Positions 11,200 to 21,585 of a stretch of DNA of 64,000 bases are shown here, piece by piece (within the stretch, counting starts at the first letter, position 1; every line of letters begins with the position of its first letter). The notes under the pieces are model-generated. The model had not been told where the DNA came from. It did no database searches and was given only the letters and a program-made list of their open reading frames with translations. Source of the stretch: Saussurea involucrata (lineage: Eukaryota > Streptophyta > Magnoliopsida > Asterales > Asteraceae); assembly GCA_033807775.1 (NCBI GenBank), contig CM066315.1, positions 59,736,820-59,800,819 of the forward strand, written 5' to 3'. Both the position numbers and the translations under genes were made by a program.

Positions 11200-12000
11200 T
11201 TGTTTAAATTTAAATTAAATTAATTGAATTGAAATATAGGAGCAACTTCTAAACATTTTTTTAACTACTTATATGCCCGTTGCAATACAGCCATATGTAA
11301 AGTTTATCGAAGGAAAATAACTTAAAATGACAATCATGTTTAATAGTTTTCTTTATTTTGTCACACTTGATGCTAATATTATGTTTTTTGTATGTATGGT
11401 ATATAAATTCAGCTGATATTGATTATGTCAATGGTTGTTTTATTAAGCTATAAATATTGTACTAAAGTATGAAAACTTGTAGCTATTAAACACATTTGCT
11501 GCATTTTTTGATTAATATTTTAACTGGAAAGTATAAAGTAAGGAATAAAAATACATGTCTATTATGTTTTGGATTTGGTAATCGGATCTATTTTTATGTA
11601 GTTCTCGGTTGTTATTTTGTTATAGCCTATAGGTGGAGAAACTAGGGGAGGTTTACCAACACTAATTGGATAACAGTTATCTTTTTCACTTGTCATATCG
11701 TCGAGTAAGATTTTTGGTTATCAAAATGAAATAGTAAGATTGTTTATAAATGTCTCTTACCTGGAAAGCGATAAACGGATAAGATTCTCGATTCTTATCT
11801 TTCTACATTATTCAAACCTTACACTTACTTTGGCTAAGATTCAGGAGGGCTTGTACCATGTGGGTAAAAAGCAGTCGTAAGGGTGTATTCTAAAATTTGA
11901 TAGGAAAGGAAAGGAAATAAAATTTTATTTGTGTTTGAGAAGGAAAGGAAAGAGAAAGGAGAGGAAATATATATGTGTTCAAGAAAGGCAAGGCAGTGCG
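11200..12000. other. Intergenic interval upstream of pICln
   Basis: No coding sequence was recognised. The stretch near 11270-11310 (TGCCCGTTGCAATACAG) could be a degenerate Helitron 3' hairpin, but this is weak. Confidence 0.4.
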
Positions 12001-12432
12001 CATACGGGTTTTTCGATTCCGTATAATTATATTACATGGAAATATTGCTAACATATCGTTGTGAGTAAAGTTTTACAGCATGGAATTCTTTGGGAATAAG
12101 CATAAGCAGCCGTATCTGATTCTTTGGGGGTGACTAATCGATTGATGAAGTGAGGGGGTGGGATGCAGAGTTTCAATCGCACAGAGGAAGTGGGTCGAAG
12201 AAATTGAGGGGAGTGGGAAGTGGGTTCAAGAGAGATTTTCCAGCGCACACGATTGACAGGAAGAACGTGGGGAGGTTAAAAACTTTACAAGTGTACATCA
12301 CGTATAAAAAGACCCACATCTTAATTTTCAGCAATAAATAATGGCTTGGGATATTGTACATTAAGCTGAATTTTATGTACGTCTTAAAATTCAACAATAA
12401 CCGCTTCTTCGTGCTTATATATATAGTATAGA
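12001..12432 (-). mobile_element. Helitron-like 5' terminus, copy 1 (extent uncertain)
   Basis: On the minus strand, starting at 12432 and preceded by A, the sequence reads TCTATACTATATATATAAGC. This is the typical start of plant Helitrons (5' TC, inserted after A). A second close copy starts at 12929. The 3' end was not located, so only the 12432 end is well placed. Confidence 0.45.
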
Positions 12433-12929
12433 TTCTTGACGAGAATATTGTAATAATATAATTTGTAAAAAAATGCATTAATATGTTTTAGTTAAACTAT
12501 GATTATGTATTTTTAATATCATAAGGGTGTAAAATGAAAATGAATAATGTAAGGGATATAAAACAAATTAATTCGTACATGTTCATGATATTTAATAATA
12601 TGATTAAATTCAAAAATATTCAAGATGTTGACGAGACGATTACAATGGTGTAATTTGTAAAAAAAGAAATGTATTTTTTTTAATGCATTCTTGTTCATAT
12701 ACGATTATTTATGTTAATATGATAAGGGTGTAAAACAAAAAATGAAAAAGTAATGGATTAAAAGTAAATTGGATAACTAATTTTAAGGGTATAAAGTGTA
12801 ACTCGATGCTTTGTATAATTGGGGACGTGGGAGGTTAGTAGTTGTGAGACTTGTACATATAGCATCAAAAGTCATACGACTTAAATTTCAACATTAACTG
12901 TCGTTTCTTGCTTATATATATAGTATAGA
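12433..12929 (-). mobile_element. Helitron-like 5' terminus, copy 2 (extent uncertain)
   Basis: At 12929 the minus strand again starts TCTATACTATATATATAAGC after an A, followed by text similar to copy 1 (GTTGAAATTTAAG versus GTTGAATTTTAAG). There is no Rep-helicase coding nearby, so the copies are non-autonomous or truncated. Confidence 0.45.
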
Positions 12930-13039
12930 TAACTATTTATTTTGATTTCTAATTTAGAAATTGTGATAATTGTAACTTGTAATTATGATTTTTTCTTAAT
13001 CAAAAATTAGTTTTAGTAATTGTTAATGTTATATATTGA

Positions 13040-13069
13040 CTAGTTGTGAACCCGCACAATGCAGCGGGA
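13040..13069 (-). mobile_element. Helitron-like 3' terminus (hairpin plus CTAG)
   Basis: On the minus strand the sequence has a CCCGC/GCGGG hairpin, then TTCACAACTAG at 13040, followed by T in the flank. This is the Helitron 3' signature: a GC-rich hairpin about 10 nt before CTRR, inserted at A|T. The matching 5' end should lie at higher coordinates and was not found; younger MITEs occupy that space. Confidence 0.5.
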
Positions 13070-13166
13070 GGCATGAATATAAACAATTTTGAAGCTTTGG
13101 TGGTTTTGTTGGAATTTTTTTAAAAACATTATAATAATAGGGCTTGCGATTAGTCTGTACAACTTA

Positions 13167-13926
13167 GAGGGTGTTTGGGAGTGCTTTTTGTGTCCAAAAG
13201 TGCTTTTGACCAAAAATGTTTATTGACTTATTGCTTTTGGAAAAAGAGTTTTTAAAAAAGTGTTTGGATTAGCTTTTGTGGTAGGAAAAACCAATAAGTC
13301 AATAAGTTATTTTTTTTAAAGTGTTTGGCTTAGCTTATACATGTAAAATGACCAAAAGGACATGCCTACATATTTAACCATTTTTTCCTACTTTTACATA
13401 CAATTTTGAATACTTTTATCAAATTTTTAATACTTTACTACTTTTAACCTTTTTTTAGACAAAAAATATTTTTTTTAACAAATATTTTTTTACAAACATA
13501 TAATATAATAAAATTTATACCATTTTGTCATTATACAATGATAATATTAAAAATCACGTTCATACAAAACTAGAATATAAAAATTCAAATAATTCATTTA
13601 AATCGAGATCGAGATCGAGAGATGGAGCTGCAGAGAGCTGTGGATGATGATCGAGAGATGGAGCTGATGAGAGATCGGAGATGGAGGCGCAGATATAAAA
13701 GAATTTTAGGTTAATTGAGGTTATTTTTGTAATTTTGGTATCAAAAAGCTATTTTCCAATCAAAAAGTCAAGGACTTGTGACTTCTTCAAAATCACGTTC
13801 TCAAGCTTTTGGAAAAGGAGTTTTAAAAGTGCTTTTGAGTTTGCCAAACATTAATTTTAACTTATTGACTTCTTGAAAAGCCAATAAGTCAATAAGTAGT
13901 TTTATAACGCACATCCAAACACCCCC
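13167..13926. mobile_element. Tourist/PIF-like MITE, 760 bp
   Basis: The inverted ends are GAGGGTGTTTGG and GGGGGTGTTTGG, with TTA duplicated on both sides (13164-13166 and 13927-13929). The inner ends also mirror each other over more than 100 bp (AATAAGTCAATAAGT motifs). The interior contains no transposase. Confidence 0.85.
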
Positions 13927-13971
13927 TTAATAGAGGTTTGAATAGATAAGAGCTATGAATCCAATTACCAC

Positions 13972-14126
13972 TAGACCTGGCAAAAACTGACACGACACGC
14001 TAACTCGACACGAATTAAGCGGGTTTGGGTAATACATTTCAATCCGTTTAAGTAAACGGGTTGACACGACACGACACGAAAATTAAACGGGTAAGGTCAG
14101 GGTCTCGAAAATGACCTGAATAACCC

Positions 14127-14183
<57 letters not shown>

Positions 14184-14477
14184 GTTTTCTTTTTAATGCT
14201 TTGGATTTTTAATGTTTTGAATTTGGTTATAACTTATAAGTTTGAACTATAAAATTTAGATTTCTAATGTTTTTATTTGAATTTTGGATTTGTAATTTTC
14301 TTGTGAATTTTTTATATTTAACTTTTAGTTTTATAAATGTTAAACGGGTCATAGCGGGTTAGGCGGGTCGGGTTAGGTTTGGGGTTTCCTGACCCGTTTA
14401 TTAAACGGGTCGGGTTAGGGTTAGGCATTCTCAACCCATTTAACTTTGAACCCGACACGACATGTTTGCCAGGTCTA
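13972..14477. mobile_element. hAT-like MITE with 8-bp target duplication
   Basis: The ends TAGACCTGGCA...TGCCAGGTCTA are flanked by ATTACCAC on both sides (13964-13971 and 14478-14485). An 8-bp duplication with TAG-starting ends indicates the hAT superfamily. The interior is built from ACCCGTTTA / AAACGGGT and CGACACGA motifs in both orientations around an (AT)n core (14129-14178). No coding sequence is present. Confidence 0.9.
14129..14178. repeat. (AT)n microsatellite inside the hAT-like MITE
   Basis: About 25 AT units at the centre of the element, between AACCCGTTT and TTATAAG. Confidence 0.9.
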
Positions 14478-14485
14478 ATTACCAC

Positions 14486-15270
14486 TAATAGATGTGCACT
14501 TATAGTTGAAACCATTAAAAACAAAACAAAAATACCAAAAAATTTGAATATAGAAGATGGATGTAATAGACAACAACTAGCAAGTCACACCTCAATTAGA
14601 TCATCCTATAAAATTAGATATTAGATAAGAAGACATAGAATAAGAAAAAGTAATTTGGATGAAATAGTTGCAACCATAGATAAAAGAATTGGAAGTAAAT
14701 GGTTCTACTATTTAAAAAATTAAAAATGAAGTAGCATATGCAGATCCAGAGCTCCTCATAAACAAAAGCTAGCAATAAGTGATGTCTAATACATTCAAAC
14801 CTGTATAGAAGTTTATAAAATAAAACTCTGCCAATGCTTCTAAAACATTTGGGGATTAAATAAAAATGAACAAATTACAATCATAGCTTCAACAATATAA
14901 ATTTCAAATATTTCACTCATGAACAGCAACTAAAAACAACGGAATTCAGCAAAGAATTGGTAAAAACCTGGAGCAAAAGGCTAATAAAAAACTTCGAACA
15001 GATCATCTGTTTTCGTAGATCAAAATATAAATTGAGTCAATTCATTAAAGCATATAGAAACAAAGCAGATAACAAAAAGTAGAAGGATTTGATTGAATCA
15101 TCTGTTTTCATAGAACAAAATATAATAGAATTCAATAGAATCATCTGTAGTTTATAATTATCATCAAAAACTCAATCAAACCATATGACAAAATAGATTA
15201 CTTGTTTTTTTAGGTATGATGATAAGTTGATAAATGATAATAAACCAGTCTGCTTGAGTCCATGCAGACT
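14486..15270. other. Intergenic interval before the solo LTR
   Basis: AT-rich with no coding sequence. It contains loose repeats of GATCATCTGTTTTCGTAGA-like text at about 15001-15150. No element ends were recognised. Confidence 0.45.
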
Positions 15271-15275
15271 ATGTA

Positions 15276-17271
15276 TGTAACAACCGGGTTTTATTTATTT
15301 TTAGCCGATAAATAAAGTTTGTGGCAGAAGTTAAAGATTTAAAAGTTTTGTGGGCTAAGTGAGAAATAGAAATAAAGTGGTGTTTGTTGTGAGAGGTATA
15401 AAAAGAGTAAAACCTGATCATTCTCTTCGAGCAGAGTGCGGCTACAGTGCGATTTTTATGTGTGTGTGCTAAACTCTTGGAGCTTGCAAGAAAGGGGATC
15501 ACAGGATTGAGAGTGGAAGATTTTCATCTGTTCTTGAGGTATTATTCTCCTCCTTTCACGTATTATTTTAATTAAAGGATTTGGGAGTGTTAGGGTTAAG
15601 TTGTAGTTATCAATCGATAAGAAACAGAATGCATGTTGTGTGCAATGTTAATGTTAGAATAAATGAAAGGTTTTAGCAATCATTTAGTAAATATTAGTAA
15701 TCTTATATCGATTAATGGCTAATTATCAAGACTTTATTTTGATTATAGATTGGCCACTTCTACTAAGAATCTGAGTGTTCGAAGTTTAACCCGATACCGG
15801 AACTTCCTTATGAGACCCGGAAGATATTTTTAATTAGATCCGGAATCTGGTTTAGCAAACAGATCCGGAATTGGACAAGTTACATAGGATCCAGAACTTG
15901 AAATTATCTTGGATCCGGAACGTTACTTAAGAACCGGAAATTAATAAATCAATTGGGCCGGAATTAAAAATCAGATCCGGAGCTCTCATGGGCCGGAATT
16001 AAAAATCAGTTCCGGAAGTACACAAAGAAGTAGCAGTTCCGGAAATTTAAAATAAAGACATAGCAGATCTGGAACCCAAGTGGGGGGGGGGGTCCGGATA
16101 TTCTTATTTTTGTCCTTTGGGCCTGATTTGTTGAGTGGGCCGGAATTTTAAACAATATCGGACTAAGCAAGTAGGGCCCGGAAATTTGATTTTTTGGGTC
16201 TAACTTATTGGACCGAAATTAATTAGCTTGGGCCTGTCTAATTGAGATCCGGTATTCGGTAGTTTTGGGCCGATAAACTGGAAGCCAATAGGATAACCTG
16301 GAAATGTAATAGACATTGGGCCTGTTTTATTAAGGATCCAGTAGTGAGTAATTGAGGATCCGGAAGTGAGTAATCGAGATCCGGTATTTAATTATTAATC
16401 CAGAATCGTCTCTTGGGTCCGGGTTCCGGAGTTAGTTGAGAGTTGAGTTAGATAGAAAATTATCAGACTAAGTTTTACTCGGGACTCACTACTTCCTATT
16501 TTAAATATCATAGGTGTCCCCTTTAAAATCTGAAGTTGTGAGAAGGAGGTGCTAAATCGTCAGGTGAGTTTTTCTGATCCTAAAACCCTTTTTAGTGTGA
16601 AACTTTATGCATGTTTATATTGACAAATGCTCGTACAATTTCTTTAAACTATGCATGAAAAGTGTGATTTAACTTTGTGGATATAAATTGCTTATGTGTG
16701 GACATGCTATGGCATTTATGTGAGATGGGGGTGTGTCCCATAAAATTTAATATATGAATTCGTTTCATATATGGGCGATGTGTGCCCTATTGCGCTGTCA
16801 CGGTGTGTGTGACTATAGCGTGTGTGCTCTCTTACGCTGTCACGGTGTGTGTGACCGTAGCGTGTGCCATTAGCATGTCATAGTGTGTGAATTATATACG
16901 TGTGCATTATGATGAGTTTTGTATAAACAATTCTTACTAAAAAGCTTTTATAAACTCTGTTATTTTGGTGTGACTTTTGAGGGAACTCACTAGACCTCAT
17001 GGTCAAACCCTTGCTTTCAAAACTAAAAACATTTTCAGTTAAGCAGGTGATAGGAAGCTCGGATAAGGGAAAGGGAAGATGTAAGCTGGAGCTTGCATCT
17101 TAAAGATTAGAAGACCTCCATTTTATTATTATAGACTTTACTCTCAGCTGTATTTAGGGTTGTATTCTGCAAACCCATTACTAAATTTTGGTGTAGGCCA
17201 TGTTTTGGCAATTTTGAATTATCTATTGATACGTGTTTGGCTATATTTTGTTTGGGTCGTTAGCCGTTACA
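15276..17271 (+). mobile_element. Solo LTR of a Ty3-gypsy-type element
   Basis: 1,996 bp beginning TGTAACAACC and ending GCCGTTACA, with a perfect 5-bp duplication ATGTA (15271-15275 and 17272-17276) and no primer binding site or coding region. It therefore arose by LTR-LTR recombination. A TATA box (TATAAAAAG) lies near 15398. Downstream, at about 15795-16440, the motif ATCCGGAA and variants recur in many copies. A second short repeat with GCTGTCACGGTGTGTGTGAC lies at about 16790-16880. Orientation follows from the TGTAAC start shared with elements I, E and F. Confidence 0.93.
15795..16440. repeat. Dispersed GATCCGGAA motif array in the solo LTR
   Basis: Variants of (G)ATCCGGAA, CCGGAATT and GGGCCGGAA occur roughly every 20-40 bp, in most cases as an imperfect TCCGGA dyad. 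A run of ten G interrupts it near 16082. Confidence 0.8.
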
Positions 17272-17276
17272 ATGTA

Positions 17277-17929
17277 AACTCTCCCTCTGCTAGCCCTTGT
17301 GCATTTCACATGCTACTTCTTGAAAACATCTTTCACCTTTCTTGATGGTTTTTGGGTAAGTGCAAAAATCAGTTTCCCTTCACTTTATGGTTTTGGTATC
17401 TGCAAAAGCAATAAAGAACAAGAAAATGTCATCATTATCGTTAACTAAACAAAAAGAATAGAACACTAAAAAGGCAAATAAACATATTGATACGAACATG
17501 CGTAGCTGATGTTGTCTTTATTTCTTTGTCATAATATCATAATTAAGTATTAGTTCTTTATTTTGCATGCATTAAGTGTTAGTTTCAAGAGGTTATGTTA
17601 AAAGTGTTAAGGTGGCAGATTATGAGGATGTTTAGGAGTAGTTAATGGGTCATCATGTACATAGAGGTTATCTTTATTTTTATATGCTTGTATACTTACC
17701 ATTTTAGGGGATATGCGGTAAAAAATTCTCAGTTTCTTCTTCCTCTCTTATCTATTCTTGGAGATCGTCCATATCAAATCGGGTTGTAACACATGTGCAA
17801 GAATGTGAATACAAATAACGAACAATTTACCACTATGGCAAAACTTGAAAAACAAAGCATCTTTAAAACCCCAAACTTGATCAACAAAAAATTGCCCAAG
17901 GTTCAACCACGATAGCTTATGTGGTAGTC
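17277..17929. other. Interval between the solo LTR and element I
   Basis: No coding sequence and no TE ends were recognised. Confidence 0.5.
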
Positions 17930-20037
17930 TGTAACACCCCGATTTTTGGAAGGTATCGGTCTTTTATGATAAATAAGAAAAATAGGATTTTGGATTGAAT
18001 CCTAGATTTTATGGTCTTGTTGGATGGAGAATTCAAATACGAATCCAACAAGCCTTTCCGGAGCGAAAACGGAGCTAAAACGAAGAAGTTATGACCAAAA
18101 CAGTGATCGGGAAATAAATCGGGAAACCAGGGTCATGTGGACGTCCGCATGATGCATGTGGACGTCCGCATTGAGTGAAAGTCCGCGTGTGCTTCCGCGG
18201 AAGCAGCAGAAAGTTGGCCGGCTGCACGTGGACGTCCGCATAGGACTCCACGCGAACGTCCGCATATTGTCTGATGAGCATAAATACAGGATTTTAGCCC
18301 TAAACTTCATTTCCTCATATATCACTCATTTCACCTCCGTTTTTTGGCGATTCAAAGTGCCATGGTTTCGATTTTTAGAGCTTTTCAAGGATAAAGTGTT
18401 AGTTTTGAAGTTCATTGGAAGATTCAAGGGTGTTTGGTGGTGGTAAGTCTCTCATTCTCGCCCTCGAATCTCTTTCTCTTCTCTCCAAATCGTTTCCCCT
18501 CTTTCCCTCACAAACCCTAACTGATTTTGGGGCTTTTTCTTGGAGATTAATTTGTTCCTTCTCCATTTTATGCTAGTGATTTCGTTTATTGATGCAAGAG
18601 CAAGTTTCATCCACAACACTAGAGATTTTTGGGATTTTCTAGGTTTTCATCAAAACCTAAGTGGTGAGTTCATCCTCCCGACTTCTATACTTTCATATGA
18701 GTTATAAATGCTCCATTGATGGCTTCCTAGTTTGTATGCTTATCAAATCTTGGTTTGGATGATTTTGGGGAAGTTAGGTTAATATTGGGGTTTTGGTCAA
18801 AATGAAGATTTTTATATAAGATGTTTAGGGAATGGTTTTAAAGTGGTTGAATATGAACACTCATGGTTGGAAACTTATGGATCTAGGTTTTTGGAGGATT
18901 TGGCTTTAAGATGCAAGTTTCTTCAAAGGAGCTTACGTTTGGGGAAAATCTAGATTTAGCCTAAATCTTGCAAGGTGAGTTCAAGTTGATTTGTGAAAAC
19001 TTTGTACATGCCAAAAATGATATTTTCCAAGTATTTGTGTGTTTTACTTGAAATTACCAATTGTTGGGTTATTTGATGAGTTTAACCCTTTTTGAAGTGT
19101 TTACCTTTATAAAGTTGTAAAACACTCATATTTGGGATTTTTGGATATATTGATGTGTAGAAATCATAATATGTCCTTAAAAGATTTATTGCTCAAAATG
19201 AAGTTTATTTGATGGTTTAATCACATTGGTGTAATTGATTTTATAAACCATTCGGGAAAATGCACATTTTAGTGTCATGAGTCATTTTGAGAATTATAAG
19301 AGTATGAATCCTCTTTGGGAAACCCATTATTATTAATCAGTGACGAGTTTTGGGTCAATGAGGATTTTATGGTATATGTTTACCTAAACGATGTTTAATA
19401 CGTTTATATTTTGAGGACCGTTATTTATGGGTCTAATGGGTTTTGAGCATTTGCTCGGTTTGACTTTGAGGAAGTTTTGGGGACATTTTATCCGGTTTTG
19501 TTGACTCAATGTGGGGTCTTAATTATGGTTTGCATTTATTGCATCATATCGCATATTATTGCGCATTATTGATATTTACATGCTCGTGTGCGTTAGTCAT
19601 TCCAAGATGGGCATATTATTATAGACTGTGTTGCATTGGATCCATAGGCACGTAAGTCAGTCTTTGTTGGATGGTCTACTGGGTGTCGCGGGATTTGACC
19701 GGGCCCAATGTGTCGGCATGTGCAACAGGTTTAGGTTGGGAGTAGTTCTAGTGACACTGTGAAAGGTCGTGTGCTAGTAAAGTACTCGAGAGGTGAATAG
19801 CTTAAGTGAAGTTTTCCGCATTCATCTTTAGGATTAGCAACTTGTACTCGGGTTAAGTAACACCCGATGTGGTTTTAGTCTTTGTAATGAGACTTGAGAT
19901 ATATATTGTTTGAGGTTAATCATAGATTTCAATTTGAGGTATTTCGCCTATTGGTTTATAGGAAGAAATTCTATGATTTTGAATGTAATATCGCAAATTT
20001 TTATTTAGTTGCTCTTTCCTAATTCGAGGGTGTTACA
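17930..20037 (+). mobile_element. Element I: 5' LTR of a chromovirus-like Ty3-gypsy element
   Basis: 2,108 bp from TGTAACACCC to GGGTGTTACA, followed after three bases by TGGTATCAACGC, a slightly changed initiator-Met tRNA primer binding site. It aligns over most of its length with the LTR of element F (57308 onward), except for a palindromic block at 18134-18268 just upstream of the TATA region GCATAAATACAGG. No right LTR is present in the window. Confidence 0.85.
18134..18268. repeat. GTGGACGTCCGCAT palindrome cluster upstream of TATA (element I LTR)
   Basis: Four or more copies or variants of TGGACGTCCGCA, centred on the perfect dyad GGACGTCC, plus the dyads CCGCGG and GGCCGGC. The cluster ends about 10 bp before GCATAAATAC. 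The same place in the related LTR F holds an unrelated palindrome cluster. Confidence 0.85.
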
Positions 20038-20040
20038 AGT

Positions 20041-20052
20041 TGGTATCAACGC
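20041..20052 (+). promoter_or_regulatory. Primer binding site of element I (initiator tRNA-Met)
   Basis: TGGTATCAACGC, ten of twelve bases as in the usual plant site TGGTATCAGAGC. Confidence 0.75.
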
Positions 20053-20338
20053 ATAAGTTTGAGAGAATTAGGTGTTGATTTTGGATACCTAGACTCAAAC
20101 TAGCGTTCTTTTAAGTAAATAAGAGTGAAATTTCACCATTAAGCACTTTAAGATAGGATGTTCTGAGGTCGATGGAGTCACCAGAAACGAGAATCACGTA
20201 TAGAGTAGCAAGGATAAGCATGTACGGTGCGCTAATAATGACACCTGGCCAGTGTCATAGTGAACCTACTAGTACATGTGCATACTTGAACTACTTTAAT
20301 GTGACGACTGCTGGGGTAGTGAAGAAGTTTCTAGGCGA
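20053..20338 (+). other. Element I interior, left of the element A insertion
   Basis: Leader sequence after the primer binding site. It is interrupted by element A and resumes at 27119-27324. No gag frame is reached before element B interrupts it again. Confidence 0.6.
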
Positions 20339-20343
20339 GTAGT

Positions 20344-21201
20344 TGTTTGGGCAAAAAATCACGTCGTACGACCACGACCAGAGCATGTAAGACGCACGTT
20401 ATAATCCAAGTCTTGTATTAAGATAAGGTCTCGACAAGAACCCAGAAAACATCCGTCGTCTCCCGTAAAAGGTAAGTCGTACGTCTCCCATGACGCCCGG
20501 CCATAGCATCGCCCGTCCCGTACGACCATCGCGTAAGATCATTGCACCTACGACCAAAGCTAACGTTAACCTTGTCTGTTACGTTTGTGAAGTATTTAAT
20601 GCAGGAGTCAAAGCCATTAACAGCAAGTAGTCGTAACGGACGAAGAGCATTATGGATAATCACTCCGGCAACCGTTCCCGGCCGTTGTAACCGTTAAAGA
20701 GAGCATTCATGGACTTAATTAATGACGCGGAGACTATAAATACTGAGTTCAAGCAATCATTTCAGGACATCTAAGACAACACAGAAGAACTCCACAGCAA
20801 ATTCAAGTGAAGCATTCTCTCTCGAAGAACTCACTCTCGACGCACGACGACAGCTTTCGACCAACAGTTATTTACACTTTGTATTCACACAACAAACACC
20901 TGTTTTTACATTCAAACACTTGTACTCTACATTTCGAAGCATTTCCTTCATTTGTATTGTAATCATTGTACGACCGACGCCAGTACCAAGGACATCACCC
21001 CTGATTGGCGACCATAGTATAGCGACGACACCCACTGTCGTCCGCAGGTTTTTTCCTCGTTTGAGGTTTTTCCTGCGTCATCAAATCCCTTGTTTCTTTA
21101 TTTTATTTATCGTCGCACGTCTCGTCAAAGATTCTTTCTTTAGTTGTTTAAGTCCACATCGACCTTAAGTTGTCCATTTGGTGCGATTTTTGGCATTAAC
21201 A
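20344..21201 (+). repeat. Element A 5' LTR
   Basis: TGTTTGGGCAAAAAATCACG...GGCATTAACA. A TATA box (CTATAAATACTG) lies at about 20734-20745. GTCG/CGAC-type dyads such as GTCGTACGAC are very frequent throughout. Confidence 0.95.
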
Positions 21202-21204
21202 GTT

Positions 21205-21223
21205 TGGCGCCATCCGTGGGACT
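21205..21223 (+). promoter_or_regulatory. Element A primer binding site, tRNA-Lys(UUU)
   Basis: TGGCGCCATCCGTGGGACT is the exact reverse complement of the 3' 16 nt of the tRNA-Lys(UUU) encoded at 3330-3402 plus CCA: 19 matching bases, starting three bases after the LTR. Confidence 0.93.
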
Positions 21224-21302
21224 ACATCTAGAGAAAATCCTCGACGAACGTGCATTCTACTAATAGTTTCTTGGAGTTTCTTCTGTTCTCTATCACAGGA
21301 AA

Positions 21303-21485
21303 ATGGCAGATGGCGGAAACTCAGAACGAACCGTTGACCCAGCGCATGGAAAGCTTGAAAAGGTGCAAGATGTTCCTAAAGCCACCGGTGATTATTGCCT
21401 AGAAGAAGTTATCTTAGACCCGAGCAAGCCTGAACAAAAAGTCTTGATAGGATCATCTCTCGATCCCACCTTAGGCAAAGGATAA
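21303..21485 (+). pseudogene. Element A: gag start fused to the pol N-terminus by deletion
   Basis: The frame starts at MADGG in the same leader context as the gag of element C (TTTCTTGGAG...GGAAAATGGCAG). After about 25 codons it jumps to the linker between protease and RT (DYCLEEVILDPSKPEQKVLIGSS). It stops at 21483-21485. The matching continuation (LQEYADCFAWSHEDM) is in another frame at about 21487-21580, and the RT frame is different again from about 21586. About the whole Gag and protease, present in element C at 48655-50371 and 32985-33590, is missing. Confidence 0.8.
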
Positions 21486-21585
21486 TATCTTTCTTGCAGG
21501 AATATGCTGACTGCTTCGCCTGGTCGCATGAAGATATGGTTGGCATTGACCCTAACATCATTTCTCACAAGCTCAATGTCAATCC

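Noticed and set aside
12048..12248. Possible small gene near 12.0-12.3 kb
   Set aside because: The overlapping frames on both strands are short, have no domain and no conserved splice pattern, and the region abuts Helitron-like ends.
14408..14420. Interstitial telomere repeat
   Set aside because: Only two near-telomeric units, inside a MITE made of AAACGGGT motifs, so it is part of the element.
16082..16091. G-quadruplex-like site
   Set aside because: A single G run of about ten without further G tracts close by; also a typical sequencing or slippage site.
15276..17271. Initial idea of a gene with introns because of the open frame near 15269-15502
   Set aside because: TG...CA ends, a perfect ATGTA duplication and a missing interior show it is a solo LTR.
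18156..18446. Open frame of 96 codons in the element I LTR
   Set aside because: It arises from the GGACGTCC repeat block, sits in an LTR, and has no recognisable domain.
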